From Micromonospora pattaloongensis (GTDB lineage: Bacteria; Actinomycetota; Actinomycetes; Mycobacteriales; Micromonosporaceae), in assembly GCF_900107255.1 (NCBI RefSeq), contig NZ_FNPH01000004.1, forward strand, positions 1 to 64,000: 64,000 nt of DNA. Reading direction: 5' to 3'. This document shows positions 41,849-49,525 of the stretch, piece after piece. The notes below the pieces were generated by a model. It searched no databases. It had not been told where the DNA came from and saw only the letters and a list, made by a program, of their open reading frames with translations. Made by a program: the position numbers and the translations under genes. Every line of letters begins with the position of its first letter. Within the stretch, counting starts at the first letter, position 1.

Positions 41849-42379
41849 ATGGGTAAGAAGACCGTTCACGTCTCCGACTTCAGCGGGAAGTTCCTGCAGC
41901 CGGGCGACGAGATCGTCCGCGTCGTCGTGCTGGAGCACCCCGACCTCGTCGCCGGACCCGTGCAGCTGGAGGCCACTCCGGCCGAGATCGAGGGCATCGA
42001 CGACGCCTCGCTGGACGTGGCGGTCGTGGAGATCTACGACGGCCACGGCGGTGGCGAACCGCGCCGGGTGGTACTGACCGCGAGCGAGTTCGACGAGCTG
42101 GCCACGGACGTGCCGATGGCGCAGCTGCTGAGGACCGCCGAGCGGGTGAAGCCGCCCAAGCCGGCCCGGAAGCCGGCGGCGGAAAAGCTCGACTACGCCA
42201 CGCTGGAGCACGCCGGCAAGCCGCACCGGGGCAAGGTCACCGAGGAAGAGGCGCAGCTGGTGCGCGAGCACCTCGACGAGATCAATCGACGGCTCGCGGA
42301 GGAGGGGGTTCGGCAGATCGACCCGGCCGATCCCGAGCACGCCGCGCGGTACGGCTTTCCGGTCTCCGACGCGGCGTGA
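41849..42379 (+). CDS. Conserved hypothetical protein
   Basis: 176 aa from the ATG at 41849, 8 nt after AGGAGAAG. The N-terminal half is acidic and beta-rich (VHVSDFSGKFLQPGDEIVRV; LDVAVVEIYDG). A Pro/Lys linker KPPKPARKPAAEK (about 107-119) leads to a charged helical C-terminus (EEEAQLVREHLDEINRRLAEEG). No membrane segment or Cys. The family is not recognised; the linker and C-terminal helix suggest a nucleic-acid or protein-binding role, but this is only a guess. It is followed by a strong terminator. Confidence 0.7.
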   Translation: MGKKTVHVSDFSGKFLQPGDEIVRVVVLEHPDLVAGPVQLEATPAEIEGIDDASLDVAVVEIYDGHGGGEPRRVVLTASEFDELATDVPMAQLLRTAERVKPPKPARKPAAEKLDYATLEHAGKPHRGKVTEEEAQLVREHLDEINRRLAEEGVRQIDPADPEHAARYGFPVSDAA

Positions 42380-42387
42380 CGTCGACC

Positions 42388-42430
42388 GGCGTGGCGGCGC
42401 GGCCGGGAAGGTTTCCGGCGCCGCCACGCC
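42388..42430. terminator. Hairpin terminator between convergent genes
   Basis: A 13-bp stem (42388-42400 with 42418-42430), with an inner GGAA/TTCC pair in the loop, lies 8 nt after the stop of the 41849 gene and 20 nt from the stop of the convergent gene. Confidence 0.7.
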
Positions 42431-42449
42431 GCGGCGTGGCCGGGGGCGG

Positions 42450-43019
42450 TCAGCGCCCCGGCCGCAGCAACCCGGTGATCCGCCCCACGACGCCGCGCGC
42501 GACCTGTCGCGGCTTCTGCTGCTCGCCGGCGAGTGCGGTGATGATGACGAGCGCCCCGGTCAGCGCGGGCACCGCCCACTGCAGCAGCCGCAGCTGGCGC
42601 TGCGCGGCCGCGACGTGCGGCGGGGTCTGACCGCTCGGCTCGGTGGTGCCGTCCACCGGTGCGCCGCCGGCCTGTTCGATCGTCCGGCCCAGTTTCCGGC
42701 TGTATCCCGTGACGCCCAGCGCGGCGAGCGTGAGCGCCGTCTTGGCGGCGCTCATCGTGCCGACGCCGGACTGCGCCGCCACGCGGCCGCGCTCCGTGAC
42801 GAGCTCTCCGGTGGCGCCGACGAGGTGTGCCCCGATCGCCGCCGCGTTGACCGGTGTCCAGCGGGCCCAGCCCGCCGACGCCACGCTGCTGCGTTCGGTG
42901 GGGTTCCGCGCCTGGCTCGCGGCGGCGTTGAGGCCCACCGCGCCCATCAGTGACCCGCCGAACCACGCGGCCAACCCGACATCGTGCATCGACCGCAGCG
43001 CCGTGTGCCGCTCCGCCAT
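42450..43019 (-). CDS. Four-helix membrane protein of unknown function
   Basis: 189 aa from the ATG at 43019, 7 nt after GAGGGG. Three weak hydrophobic segments (about 15-33, 52-72, 85-105) and a strong one (about 147-165) are seen. The loop between the third and fourth is hydrophilic (GGAPVDGTTEPSGQTPPHV). No catalytic motif is recognised. A SigB-like promoter lies within the 50 bp upstream, separating it from the DUF6114 gene on the same strand. Confidence 0.65.
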   Translation of the reverse strand: MAERHTALRSMHDVGLAAWFGGSLMGAVGLNAAASQARNPTERSSVASAGWARWTPVNAAAIGAHLVGATGELVTERGRVAAQSGVGTMSAAKTALTLAALGVTGYSRKLGRTIEQAGGAPVDGTTEPSGQTPPHVAAAQRQLRLLQWAVPALTGALVIITALAGEQQKPRQVARGVVGRITGLLRPGR

Positions 43020-43055
43020 TGTCAATCCCCTCCCGAGTACGGCGACGACCGGCGA

Positions 43056-43080
43056 CTACCCGTTCGGGCGCCGGTCATGC
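43056..43080 (-). promoter_or_regulatory. Possible SigB-like promoter
   Basis: Minus strand GCAT (43080-43077), 15 nt and GGGTAG (43061-43056). It overlaps the end of the DUF6114 gene and points at the membrane protein starting at 43019. Confidence 0.4.
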
Positions 43081-43578
43081 GTCGACCCGGCGGCGCAATC
43101 CGGTTCGCGACCGCTGCGGCCCGTCCGTCCACGCGAACGCGAGGGAGGCCCCGAGCACGGCCAGCAGCAGGCCGATGAAGAAGCCTCCCAGGTTGGAGGT
43201 CAACCAGGTGGTGAGCGCCAACACGACCGCCACGAGCGAGTAGAACGTGCGCTGCTGCGGATTGAACAGCAGCAACAGCCCGCAGAGCAGCAGCACCAGC
43301 GGCACCAGGTAGCCGGCCAGCCCCTGCGGCCCGACGTGCAGCACGACCGGCAGGGGAGCGCGGACCGAGGCCAGGATCTCGGCCGCGCCGAGGATCACGA
43401 ACAGCCCGCCCCAGAACGGGCGGGTGCGGCGCCAGCGGCGCCACGCCAGGCGGGCGGCACGCCGACGGCCGGGCCGCGGCGGTTCCGCCGCGGCCCGGGG
43501 CGCGGCGGTGTAGTCGGTGTCGGCAGGGGTGCGCGGGGCCGGGACCGGGGCGGCCGTCCCCTCCCTGTCCACGGCCAT
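43075..43578 (-). CDS. DUF6114 family membrane protein
   Basis: 167 aa. A disordered Pro/Ala/Arg-rich N-terminus is followed by about four membrane segments (57-75, 82-106, 112-128, 131-150), with FWGGLFVILGAAEILASVRAP at the first. This matches DUF6114, which in Actinobacteria is regularly encoded beside DUF6230 as here. The stop of the DUF6230 gene is 2 bp upstream of this start, so they are translationally close. Function unknown; the pair is an envelope unit. Confidence 0.85.
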   Translation of the reverse strand: MAVDREGTAAPVPAPRTPADTDYTAAPRAAAEPPRPGRRRAARLAWRRWRRTRPFWGGLFVILGAAEILASVRAPLPVVLHVGPQGLAGYLVPLVLLLCGLLLLFNPQQRTFYSLVAVVLALTTWLTSNLGGFFIGLLLAVLGASLAFAWTDGPQRSRTGLRRRVDA

Positions 43579-43580
43579 GG

Positions 43581-44216
43581 TCAGCAGCCGGTGGCGCTGA
43601 AGCTCATCCGCAGGTGCGGAAGGCTGAACTGGGCGGCGGTGGTGGCGTAGTTGTTCTGGCGGAGGTCGTTGATGGTGACGGTGTCCGCCTGCTGCGCGAA
43701 GACGCCGGGGTTGCCGCGGACGCCGGGCACCTTGTCGACCGTGCTGGCGTCCTGTCCGATGTCGATGTTGTCGAACGCGGCGTCACCGGCGATCTGGTCG
43801 GAGTCGACCACCAGTTGCCGTGCGGCGACCGGCCGCCCGGCGTTGCCGGCTGTGATCTTCAGGTGCATGCCGCCCAGATCGATGCTCTGGCACAGGTTGG
43901 TGAGCTCGGCACGGTTGATCGCCGAGACGATCACCACCACCTGTCCGCCGGTGTCGCCCTCGTTCGGGCTGTTCGGCACCATGTGGTCGATCGTGGCGAA
44001 CTGCTCGAACCCGGTGCCGGTGAGCCGGTCGGCCGTGACAGTGAAGGGCATTCCCGAGATGGAGAACTGCGCGGCGAGCACGCCCTGGGCGGTGAGCGCC
44101 ACCAGCCCGGCGCTGATCGCACCGGCGCCGAGGATCATCGCGGAGAAGCGGCGCCATCGCACCCGTCCCTCGTCCGGCGGGGGGCTGGCTGACTCGTGCG
44201 CGGTGTCGGAAGGCAT
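43581..44216 (-). CDS. DUF6230 family exported protein
   Basis: 211 aa. One membrane/signal segment (about 24-48) is followed by an extracellular domain: GMPFTVTADRLTGTGFEQFA, LCQSIDLGGMHLKITAG and QADTVTINDLRQNNYATTAAQF. Length and motifs fit DUF6230 of actinobacterial envelope proteins. The RRFSAMILGAGAISAGLVAL start resembles a Tat-like or uncleaved signal. A clear promoter lies upstream, and the DUF6114 gene follows in the same operon. Confidence 0.88.
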   Translation of the reverse strand: MPSDTAHESASPPPDEGRVRWRRFSAMILGAGAISAGLVALTAQGVLAAQFSISGMPFTVTADRLTGTGFEQFATIDHMVPNSPNEGDTGGQVVVIVSAINRAELTNLCQSIDLGGMHLKITAGNAGRPVAARQLVVDSDQIAGDAAFDNIDIGQDASTVDKVPGVRGNPGVFAQQADTVTINDLRQNNYATTAAQFSLPHLRMSFSATGC

Positions 44217-44287
44217 CGGCTTGCTCCCTTGATCGCTGCGGAGAAAACGCGTCGAGCGTGATCAATGGAAAATCCGTGACGCACGCG

Positions 44288-44316
44288 AAGTTACCGCTGG
44301 GTACCGATCGGGTCAA
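44288..44316 (-). promoter_or_regulatory. Promoter of the DUF6230-DUF6114 operon
   Basis: On the minus strand TTGACC (44316-44311), 17 nt and TAACTT (44293-44288) give an excellent sigma-70-type promoter about 72 nt before the DUF6230 start. The region 44217-44389 is AT-richer than its surroundings. Confidence 0.65.
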
Positions 44317-44389
44317 GGGATTGTTTCGCCGAATGCAGCCACTAGGGGAAAGATTCAAAAACCTCGCGGGATTTCCACCCGAAATGCCG

Positions 44390-45139
44390 CTATCCCGAGA
44401 CGCAGGGCGCGTGTGCCGCCACGCCGTCACCGTCGGCCGCGGCCGCCTGGTCCGCCGCCGCCTCCCGGCCGAGAAACGGCACGATCATGAAGTACGTCAA
44501 CGCCGGCAGCAGCGTGGGGAGCTCGCCGACGCGCCCCGCGGCCACGTAGCGGTGGATCGTGGCGTAGATCCCGCCCACCACCGAGACCACCAGGTCGTCG
44601 GAGCCCGCCGGCTCGGAATGCCGCGGCGCCGCCCGGAAGAACTGGTGGAAGCGGCGCAACAGCCGATCGCGCTCGAGCCGGGCCGCGGGGCCGAGTGAAT
44701 CGATCTCGACGATCGCCATGGTCGCGAACGCCGGGACGCTGGCCAGCACCTCCAGCAGCACTCGCAGCGCCGCGCGGCATCCGGCGGGCCAGGAGGTCGC
44801 GGCCGCGTACGCCTCCTCCATCATGCGCAGCAGCACGTCGGTGCCGTGCCGATAGGCCGCCAGGAACGCGTCGTCCTTGCCGGCGAAGAGTGCGTAGAAC
44901 GCCGGGCGGGTCACGCCCGCGGCCTGGCAGATGTCGCTCACCCGCGCATTGGCGTACCCCTTGGCGGCGACGGTGTGGACCAGGCCGTCGAAGAGTCGGT
45001 CGCGCTGGGTGGCCGCGACCACCTCCGCCGGCACCCGGCGCGGCCCCCGCCGGATCGCCCGCTCCGGATCGCGGCCGATCCGTGCGCCGGGCAGCGGCGA
45101 CGGCGTCAGGTCGGAGGCGTGGGGGGCGGCCATCGACAT
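44390..45139 (-). CDS. TetR/AcrR family transcriptional regulator
   Basis: 249 aa. The HTH domain lies at about 47-93: LFDGLVHTVAAKGYANARVSD, then the recognition helix ICQAAGVTRPAFYALFAGKD. The C-terminal ligand domain is helical, with a Cys near the end and no known ligand. The start is the ATG at 45139 (AAGGAG 4 nt upstream) or 45133. Its place between the DUF6230 operon and two secreted-protein genes suggests that it controls some of them; the operator was not found. Confidence 0.9.
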   Translation of the reverse strand: MSMAAPHASDLTPSPLPGARIGRDPERAIRRGPRRVPAEVVAATQRDRLFDGLVHTVAAKGYANARVSDICQAAGVTRPAFYALFAGKDDAFLAAYRHGTDVLLRMMEEAYAAATSWPAGCRAALRVLLEVLASVPAFATMAIVEIDSLGPAARLERDRLLRRFHQFFRAAPRHSEPAGSDDLVVSVVGGIYATIHRYVAAGRVGELPTLLPALTYFMIVPFLGREAAADQAAAADGDGVAAHAPCVSG

Positions 45140-45489
45140 CGATCTCCTTGATTGCTTGACGTCTCGACCCCGGCGGGTTTATAACATCGACAGGTTTCAG
45201 TTTTATTTCGTCGCCGCGCCCGTTCCATTTTCCCCAGTCGCGAAGGAGGGCTGGATCGTGCTCAGTATGGCCCACCGCCCGTCCGCGGCCAAGCGGTCGG
45301 AAGGGCAGGTGCCGCGGCTGCGCCGCGACCTCCATTCGTGATCCGTCCCATCCGGCACAGCGTCGTCAATATCAGTCCGCAGGCCCGGAACGCGGCCATT
45401 CTCGTGCCCGCGCCAGATAATGCGCGCGGACCTTTCGTCACCCCTTTCGGCACGTATTCGCACGACGATTCCCGTTGCAGGGAGGTGCC
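45140..45489. other. Divergent intergenic region
   Basis: 350 bp between the TetR and secreted-protein genes. A TATAAA -10-like box for the TetR gene lies near 45178-45183 on the minus strand. The middle part is GC-rich without a supported gene, and the 3' part (45400-45470) is moderately AT-rich and should hold the promoter of the 45490 gene. No clear inverted repeat is seen. Confidence 0.4.
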
Positions 45490-46440
45490 ATGACCCCGCC
45501 CCCCATCCGTCCGCACCGCGCACCCCCGCGTCCCGTCGGCGCGCTCCGCCGCGCCGGCGTGCTGCTCGCCGCCGCCGTCACCGTGGTGGCGGCCGCCGCG
45601 GTCCCCGCCCGTGCCGCCGAGCCCGGCGGCATCTACCGGGGGATGGGCGCGTGCCCGCTGCGCAGCGCGGCCATGAAGGACCCGAGTCACCTCCAGGTCG
45701 GGTGCGTCATCTCGGTGACCAACGGCGGCAGCATGACGATCGGCGCCACGACCGTGCCGCTCACCTCGCCGATCACGCTCACCTTCGGCGTGTACTGGCC
45801 GAGCGACGCGCCGGTGGTGAACCTGCCCGACGGCAGCACCGCCAACGTCTACACCGTCGTGCCGCCGGCGAACGGCCGGCTGCTGACCGCCGCTCCGCTG
45901 CAGGTCACCCTCCCCGGCCTGCCCAACCTCATCCCGGGCGTCACCAGCGTGTTCGCGCAGGTGGAGTTGGCCGGACCGATCACCGACTTCGTGCCGCTGG
46001 CGACCGGCGCGTCGTACCCGGCCTTCGCCATGCCGATCCGTCTGCACCTGCGCAACGCGCTCTTCGGCCCCTCCTGCTACATCGGGTCCAGTCGCAACCC
46101 GATCGTGCTGCGCCCCACCACCGGCACCACCAGCCCCCCGCCGCCGGCCGACCCCGTGACCGGCGACCCCGGCACGATCGCGGTCGAGCCCGACCCGAAC
46201 GGCTTCCAGGCGATCGTCGCCTCCTTCACCGGCGCGACGCTGGTCGACAACGCGCTCGGCGTGCCCGCCGCCAACGGATGCGGGCTCCTCGGCGCGCTGG
46301 ATCCCGTGATCAACCGCGTTTTCGGGTTGCCGTCGGGCCCCGGACACAACGCCGTCGTCTTCCGCGACACCGACACCTCGCTGGCGATCGACCCCAGCCT
46401 GGCCGACCTCGCCGCGGCGATCGCCGCGGCATCCCGCTGA
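45490..46440 (+). CDS. Secreted protein of unknown function
   Basis: 316 aa from the ATG at 45490, 5 nt after GGGAGG. A signal peptide (about 1-43, ending ARAAEP) precedes an all-beta extracellular domain. Visible segments are GIYRGMGACPLRSAAMKDPS, PSDAPVVNLPDGSTANVYTV and a pair of Cys around FGPSCYIGSS and NGCGLLG. The protein ends in SLADLAAAIAAASR. No family is recognised with certainty; similar proteins accompany DUF6230 genes in other Actinobacteria as far as I recall. Likely a cell-surface or released structural protein. Confidence 0.7.
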   Translation: MTPPPIRPHRAPPRPVGALRRAGVLLAAAVTVVAAAAVPARAAEPGGIYRGMGACPLRSAAMKDPSHLQVGCVISVTNGGSMTIGATTVPLTSPITLTFGVYWPSDAPVVNLPDGSTANVYTVVPPANGRLLTAAPLQVTLPGLPNLIPGVTSVFAQVELAGPITDFVPLATGASYPAFAMPIRLHLRNALFGPSCYIGSSRNPIVLRPTTGTTSPPPPADPVTGDPGTIAVEPDPNGFQAIVASFTGATLVDNALGVPAANGCGLLGALDPVINRVFGLPSGPGHNAVVFRDTDTSLAIDPSLADLAAAIAAASR

Positions 46441-46454
46441 CGGCCGCGACCCGG

Positions 46455-46523
46455 ACACCGCCGTCCCGGCACCGCCGTTCCGACACCGCGTTCCGACACC
46501 GCCGCCCCCACACCGCCGACCCG
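46455..46523. repeat. Degenerate 13-15-bp repeats
   Basis: Five units of the form ACACCGCCGTTCCG, each with small changes, fill the gap between the two secreted-protein genes. They could extend the mRNA or act as a weak barrier; no function is evident. Confidence 0.6.
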
Positions 46524-46555
46524 AGGTCGGCCCCGCTCGAAGAGAGGAACGATCC

Positions 46556-47236
46556 ATGCGCACGTACCGCCTGCTGACCGTCGCCGCGACGGCCGCCCTG
46601 CTGAGCGCCGCCGTACCGACCGCACCGGGGGCCGCCGCGCCCGTCGCCGCGGGGGAGGTGCTCACCTACGGCAGTCCCGGCGGCGAGGCCGTCGCCGTCG
46701 GCGACGTGCTCAGCGCCAGCCTCAAGTCCGGCACCACCGCCAATCTCTTCTCCACCGCGACCGGCAGCACCGGCGTCCGGTGCGCCGCGTCGACCTTCAC
46801 CGCCACGGTGGACACCAACCCGGCCGCGCCCGGGGTCGCGACCGAGACGCTGACCGGCCACACCTTCGGCAGTTGCAGCGCCAACGTCATCGGCGTCACC
46901 GGCGTCCGCAGCGTCACCGTCAACAACCTGCCGTACGCCGCGAGCGTCGACAGCGCGACCGGCACGGTCACGATCAGCGGCGCCGACGAGGCCCCGATCC
47001 GCACGACGATCGTGCTGAACAGCATCCTCGGCGCCATCACCTGCGTCTACCAGGCCAACGGCAACACGATGACGGGTTCGACCGGCAACGAGGACAACTC
47101 GATCACGTTCGCCAGCCAGCAGTTCAACAAGGTCTCCGGTCCCGGCACCTGCTTCGCCAACGGGTTCTTCAGCGCGACCTACGCGCCGGTCACCGACACC
47201 AGCCAGGCGGGCAGTCCCGTCGTCTACGTCAACTGA
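46556..47236 (+). CDS. Secreted beta-sheet protein of unknown function
   Basis: 226 aa. A signal peptide (about 1-26) is followed by a mature domain of short beta-strands: EVLTYGSPGGEAVAVGDVLS, GSTGVRCAASTFTATVDTNP, CSANVIGVTGVRSVTVNNLP and TSQAGSPVVYVN at the end. Four Cys probably form two disulfides. The gene has AGAGAGGAACG before its ATG. It belongs to a family of exported actinobacterial proteins usually annotated only as having an export signal. It is probably co-transcribed with the 45490 gene. Confidence 0.75.
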   Translation: MRTYRLLTVAATAALLSAAVPTAPGAAAPVAAGEVLTYGSPGGEAVAVGDVLSASLKSGTTANLFSTATGSTGVRCAASTFTATVDTNPAAPGVATETLTGHTFGSCSANVIGVTGVRSVTVNNLPYAASVDSATGTVTISGADEAPIRTTIVLNSILGAITCVYQANGNTMTGSTGNEDNSITFASQQFNKVSGPGTCFANGFFSATYAPVTDTSQAGSPVVYVN

Positions 47237-47279
47237 TCGCGGCGCACGCTCCGGGCGCTGTCGACCGTCCCCCGTCGGC

Positions 47280-47325
47280 AGCGCCCGGCCCCCCTGCGCC
47301 CGGCCCCCCCTGCGCCCGGCCCCCT
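47280..47325. repeat. TGCGCCCGGCCCCC tandem repeat
   Basis: Three imperfect copies of a C-rich 14-15-bp unit lie between the convergent genes ending at 47236 and 47345. No hairpin is formed. Confidence 0.6.
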
Positions 47326-47344
47326 CGGGTCCGGCCGTCGATGG

Positions 47345-49051
47345 TCAGGCGCTGGCCGGCGCCCAGCCGTGGGCGATCGGTCGGTCACCGTCGCCGCCGT
47401 CGAACAGCACCCCGCCGCCGTCGGCGGCGGTGATCCGGTCGACGTAGACGCCGCGCCCCTGTCCGGGGCCGTTCGTCACGCTGGCCCACCGCACCTGCGT
47501 CGTGCCGTCGACCAGGTCTGCCGACACCTGCCACCAGCGCCGCCCGCCGTACCCGGTCACCGTGCCGTCGGCGTGCCACCGGGCCGGTCCGCCGTGCAGG
47601 CTCATCGGCGTCGGCGACCAGGCCAGCCCGTCGGGCGAGGTCTGCAGGCTCACGACCCCGGCGCGGGGCTCGGTGTCGTACCAGAGGGCGAAGCGGAGTC
47701 GACCGGCGCGCGCCGGCCGGCGCAGCGGCGCGGTCAGGGTGACCGTCGCGCCGGCGCGCGACTCGGCCCGCCATGCGGCGCCGGAGAGTGGTCGGACCGG
47801 CATCGCCTCCGCGAACGCCCCGGCCACCGCGCGCCGGGCGGGGTTGACGCCGCCCCATGCGCGATCGGGGTGGACGCGGTTGCTGAGCAGGATGACGAAG
47901 GCGCGCGCCAACGGGTCGATCACGACCGAGGTCCCGGTGAACCCGGTGTGTCCACACGCGACCGGCGATGCGAGTCCCATCATGTACTCGTGCGCGTTCA
48001 GGTCGACGCCGAGCCCCCGGTCGCTGGCCGGATCCGCGGATCCCAGGTGCACGTTGTGGTTGGCCAGCATCGCCCGCACCGTCGTTTCACGCAGGATCCG
48101 CCGGTCGCGGTGGACCCCGCCGTTCAGCAGCGCCTGGCAGAGCACCGCCAGCTCCACCGCCGTGCCGAAGAGTCCGGCATGTCCGGCGACACCGCCGAGC
48201 GACCACGCGTTCTCGTCGTGCACCCCGCCCCGGACCATGCCGCGGCCCGTGCCCGGCTGGTACTCGGTCGCCGCGATCCGCGGCGCCATCCCCGACGCCG
48301 GGTTGTAGCCGGTCTCGTGCAGCCCCAGTGGCGCGGTGATCCCCTCGCGGACCACCGCGTCCAGCGGCTGGCCGCTGACCCGCTCGACGAGCGCGCCGAG
48401 CGCGATGAACCCGAGATCCGAGTAGCGGTAGCGCGAGCCGGGCGGGTCGGACGGGACAACGGCGAGCGCGGCCGCGAGCCGGCGCGCCGGAGTGGGATGG
48501 TCGCGCCACAGCGGGACGGAGGCGGGCAGCCCCGCGGTATGGGTGAGCAGCATCCGTACGGTCACCTCGGCCTTGCCGCCGGCGGCGAACCCAGGCAGGT
48601 GCGCCGCGACCGGCGCGTCCAGCTCGACGCGGCCGCGCTCGGCCTGCTGCAGCAGCGCGACGGCGGTGAACAGCTTCGAGACCGACGCGAGGTCGTAGAC
48701 GGTGTCCGGTCGGGTGGGGACCCGTCGGTCGACGGGGAGCTCGACGTCGGGGCTCGCGTACCGCACCGCGCTGCCGACCGCGGCGTGCTGCACGATGACG
48801 CCGTCCTTCGCGGCCAGCACCACCGCGCCGGCGTACGAGGGGTGGTCCGGATGGTCAGCGGTGGGCTCCAGGTGGGCGGCCGCGACGACGGCGATCCGGT
48901 CCACCTGCTCCGGCAGCAGTCCGACCTCACGCGCGTCGCCCCGGCGCAGCCGGTCCTGCCGGAAGCGCAAATCGGCCGGGGAGATATCGGCCGGGGAGAT
49001 ATCGGCCGGGGAGATCCGGGGTGGCCCGGACGGACGGGACGGCACGGGCAT
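47345..49051 (-). CDS. Serine hydrolase, beta-lactamase/PBP-like, with C-terminal beta domain
   Basis: 568 aa from the ATG at 49051, 6 nt after CGAGGAG. No clear signal peptide follows this start. A short ISPAD repeat (about 12-28) precedes a class C beta-lactamase-like domain (about 40-425). The SxxK motif is ASVSK (about 122-126), the Tyr motif is YSDLGFIALG, and HTGFTGTSVVID is the third box. The last about 120 residues form a jelly-roll-like beta domain (RRPARAGRLRFALWYDTEP; GGRRWWQVSADL). Likely an esterase or D-amino-acid peptidase rather than an antibiotic-degrading enzyme; unproven. Confidence 0.85.
   Translation of the reverse strand: MPVPSRPSGPPRISPADISPADISPADLRFRQDRLRRGDAREVGLLPEQVDRIAVVAAAHLEPTADHPDHPSYAGAVVLAAKDGVIVQHAAVGSAVRYASPDVELPVDRRVPTRPDTVYDLASVSKLFTAVALLQQAERGRVELDAPVAAHLPGFAAGGKAEVTVRMLLTHTAGLPASVPLWRDHPTPARRLAAALAVVPSDPPGSRYRYSDLGFIALGALVERVSGQPLDAVVREGITAPLGLHETGYNPASGMAPRIAATEYQPGTGRGMVRGGVHDENAWSLGGVAGHAGLFGTAVELAVLCQALLNGGVHRDRRILRETTVRAMLANHNVHLGSADPASDRGLGVDLNAHEYMMGLASPVACGHTGFTGTSVVIDPLARAFVILLSNRVHPDRAWGGVNPARRAVAGAFAEAMPVRPLSGAAWRAESRAGATVTLTAPLRRPARAGRLRFALWYDTEPRAGVVSLQTSPDGLAWSPTPMSLHGGPARWHADGTVTGYGGRRWWQVSADLVDGTTQVRWASVTNGPGQGRGVYVDRITAADGGGVLFDGGDGDRPIAHGWAPASA
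48971..49015 (-). repeat. 15-bp coding tandem repeat (ISPAD)x3
   Basis: Three units of ATCGGCCGGGGAGAT, identical at almost all positions, encode three ISPAD pentapeptides at the N-terminus of the serine hydrolase. The unit length is a multiple of three, so gain or loss keeps the frame. Confidence 0.9.
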
Positions 49052-49365
49052 CACGGCTCCTCGCGTCGAGGCCAGTACAGCAGGGAGCCGCCGACCGAAC
49101 ACGGCGAACTCGCGCCGCAGGGTGGCGCGATACGGCGGGCTGCACCCGTCGTCAACCACCCCACGGGTGGTGGGGGTGCCACATTCAGCTACCCACGGTG
49201 TCGACGGGCGCCACTGTCGCGTTGATGGAGGTGAATGGAAGCGCCGTCGCCCGGGCCCCGGCAGTGCGTCGGCGACCTGCCGATACGGCGGTCGTCGCGG
49301 GCCGAATGGTCAAGGCTGCATACCCCTTAAGGTGGACATCTTTGTCGGTTACAGACAGTAGTGCG

Positions 49366-49394
49366 TTTACAGCCCAAAAAAGATTGGCTAGGTT
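49366..49394 (+). promoter_or_regulatory. Promoter of the ThuA-GSDH-DUF1080 operon
   Basis: TTTACA (49366-49371), 17 nt and TAGGTT (49389-49394) form a good sigma-70-type promoter with an A-rich spacer. The predicted transcript starts near 49401, giving a 125-nt leader that contains the operator and the stem-loop element. Confidence 0.6.
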
Positions 49395-49399
49395 CTTAC

Positions 49400-49427
49400 C
49401 AACTTTCGGTTCGGCGACCAAAAGTTG
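49400..49427 (+). promoter_or_regulatory. Operator-like inverted repeat
   Basis: CAACTTTCGGT (49400-49410) and ACCAAAAGTTG (49417-49427) are inverted copies with one mismatch and a 6-nt spacer, located at the predicted transcript start. ACTTTCGG recurs at 49441. The pattern resembles sugar-responsive ROK/LacI-type operators in Actinobacteria, but the binding protein is not identified and no such gene is in the window. Confidence 0.5.
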
Positions 49428-49433
49428 ACGTAG

Positions 49434-49522
49434 AGCCCCGACTTTCGGCGATCTCGCAACGGCGTCCCTGCGACCCCGCCGACCCGGCCCGCGGAACGCG
49501 CGCCGGGTAATCCGATTGGAGA
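49434..49522 (+). promoter_or_regulatory. Conserved stem-loop leader element, copy B
   Basis: TCGCA/TGCGA (49454-49458 with 49469-49473) encloses ACGGCGTCCC. It matches copy A at 5.45 kb over 22 nt with one mismatch, shares the upstream AGCCCCG and the downstream GATTGGAGA, and keeps exactly 12 nt from the latter to the ATG. Here the ATG at 49526 opens the ThuA fusion gene, so the element is in its 5' leader. Confidence 0.5.
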
Positions 49523-49525
49523 TGC

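Noticed and set aside
49434-49522. Known riboswitch class for the stem-loop element
   Set aside because: Compared from memory with ydaO/c-di-AMP, cobalamin, SAM, glycine and Moco motifs; none of their core words is present. It is left unclassified.
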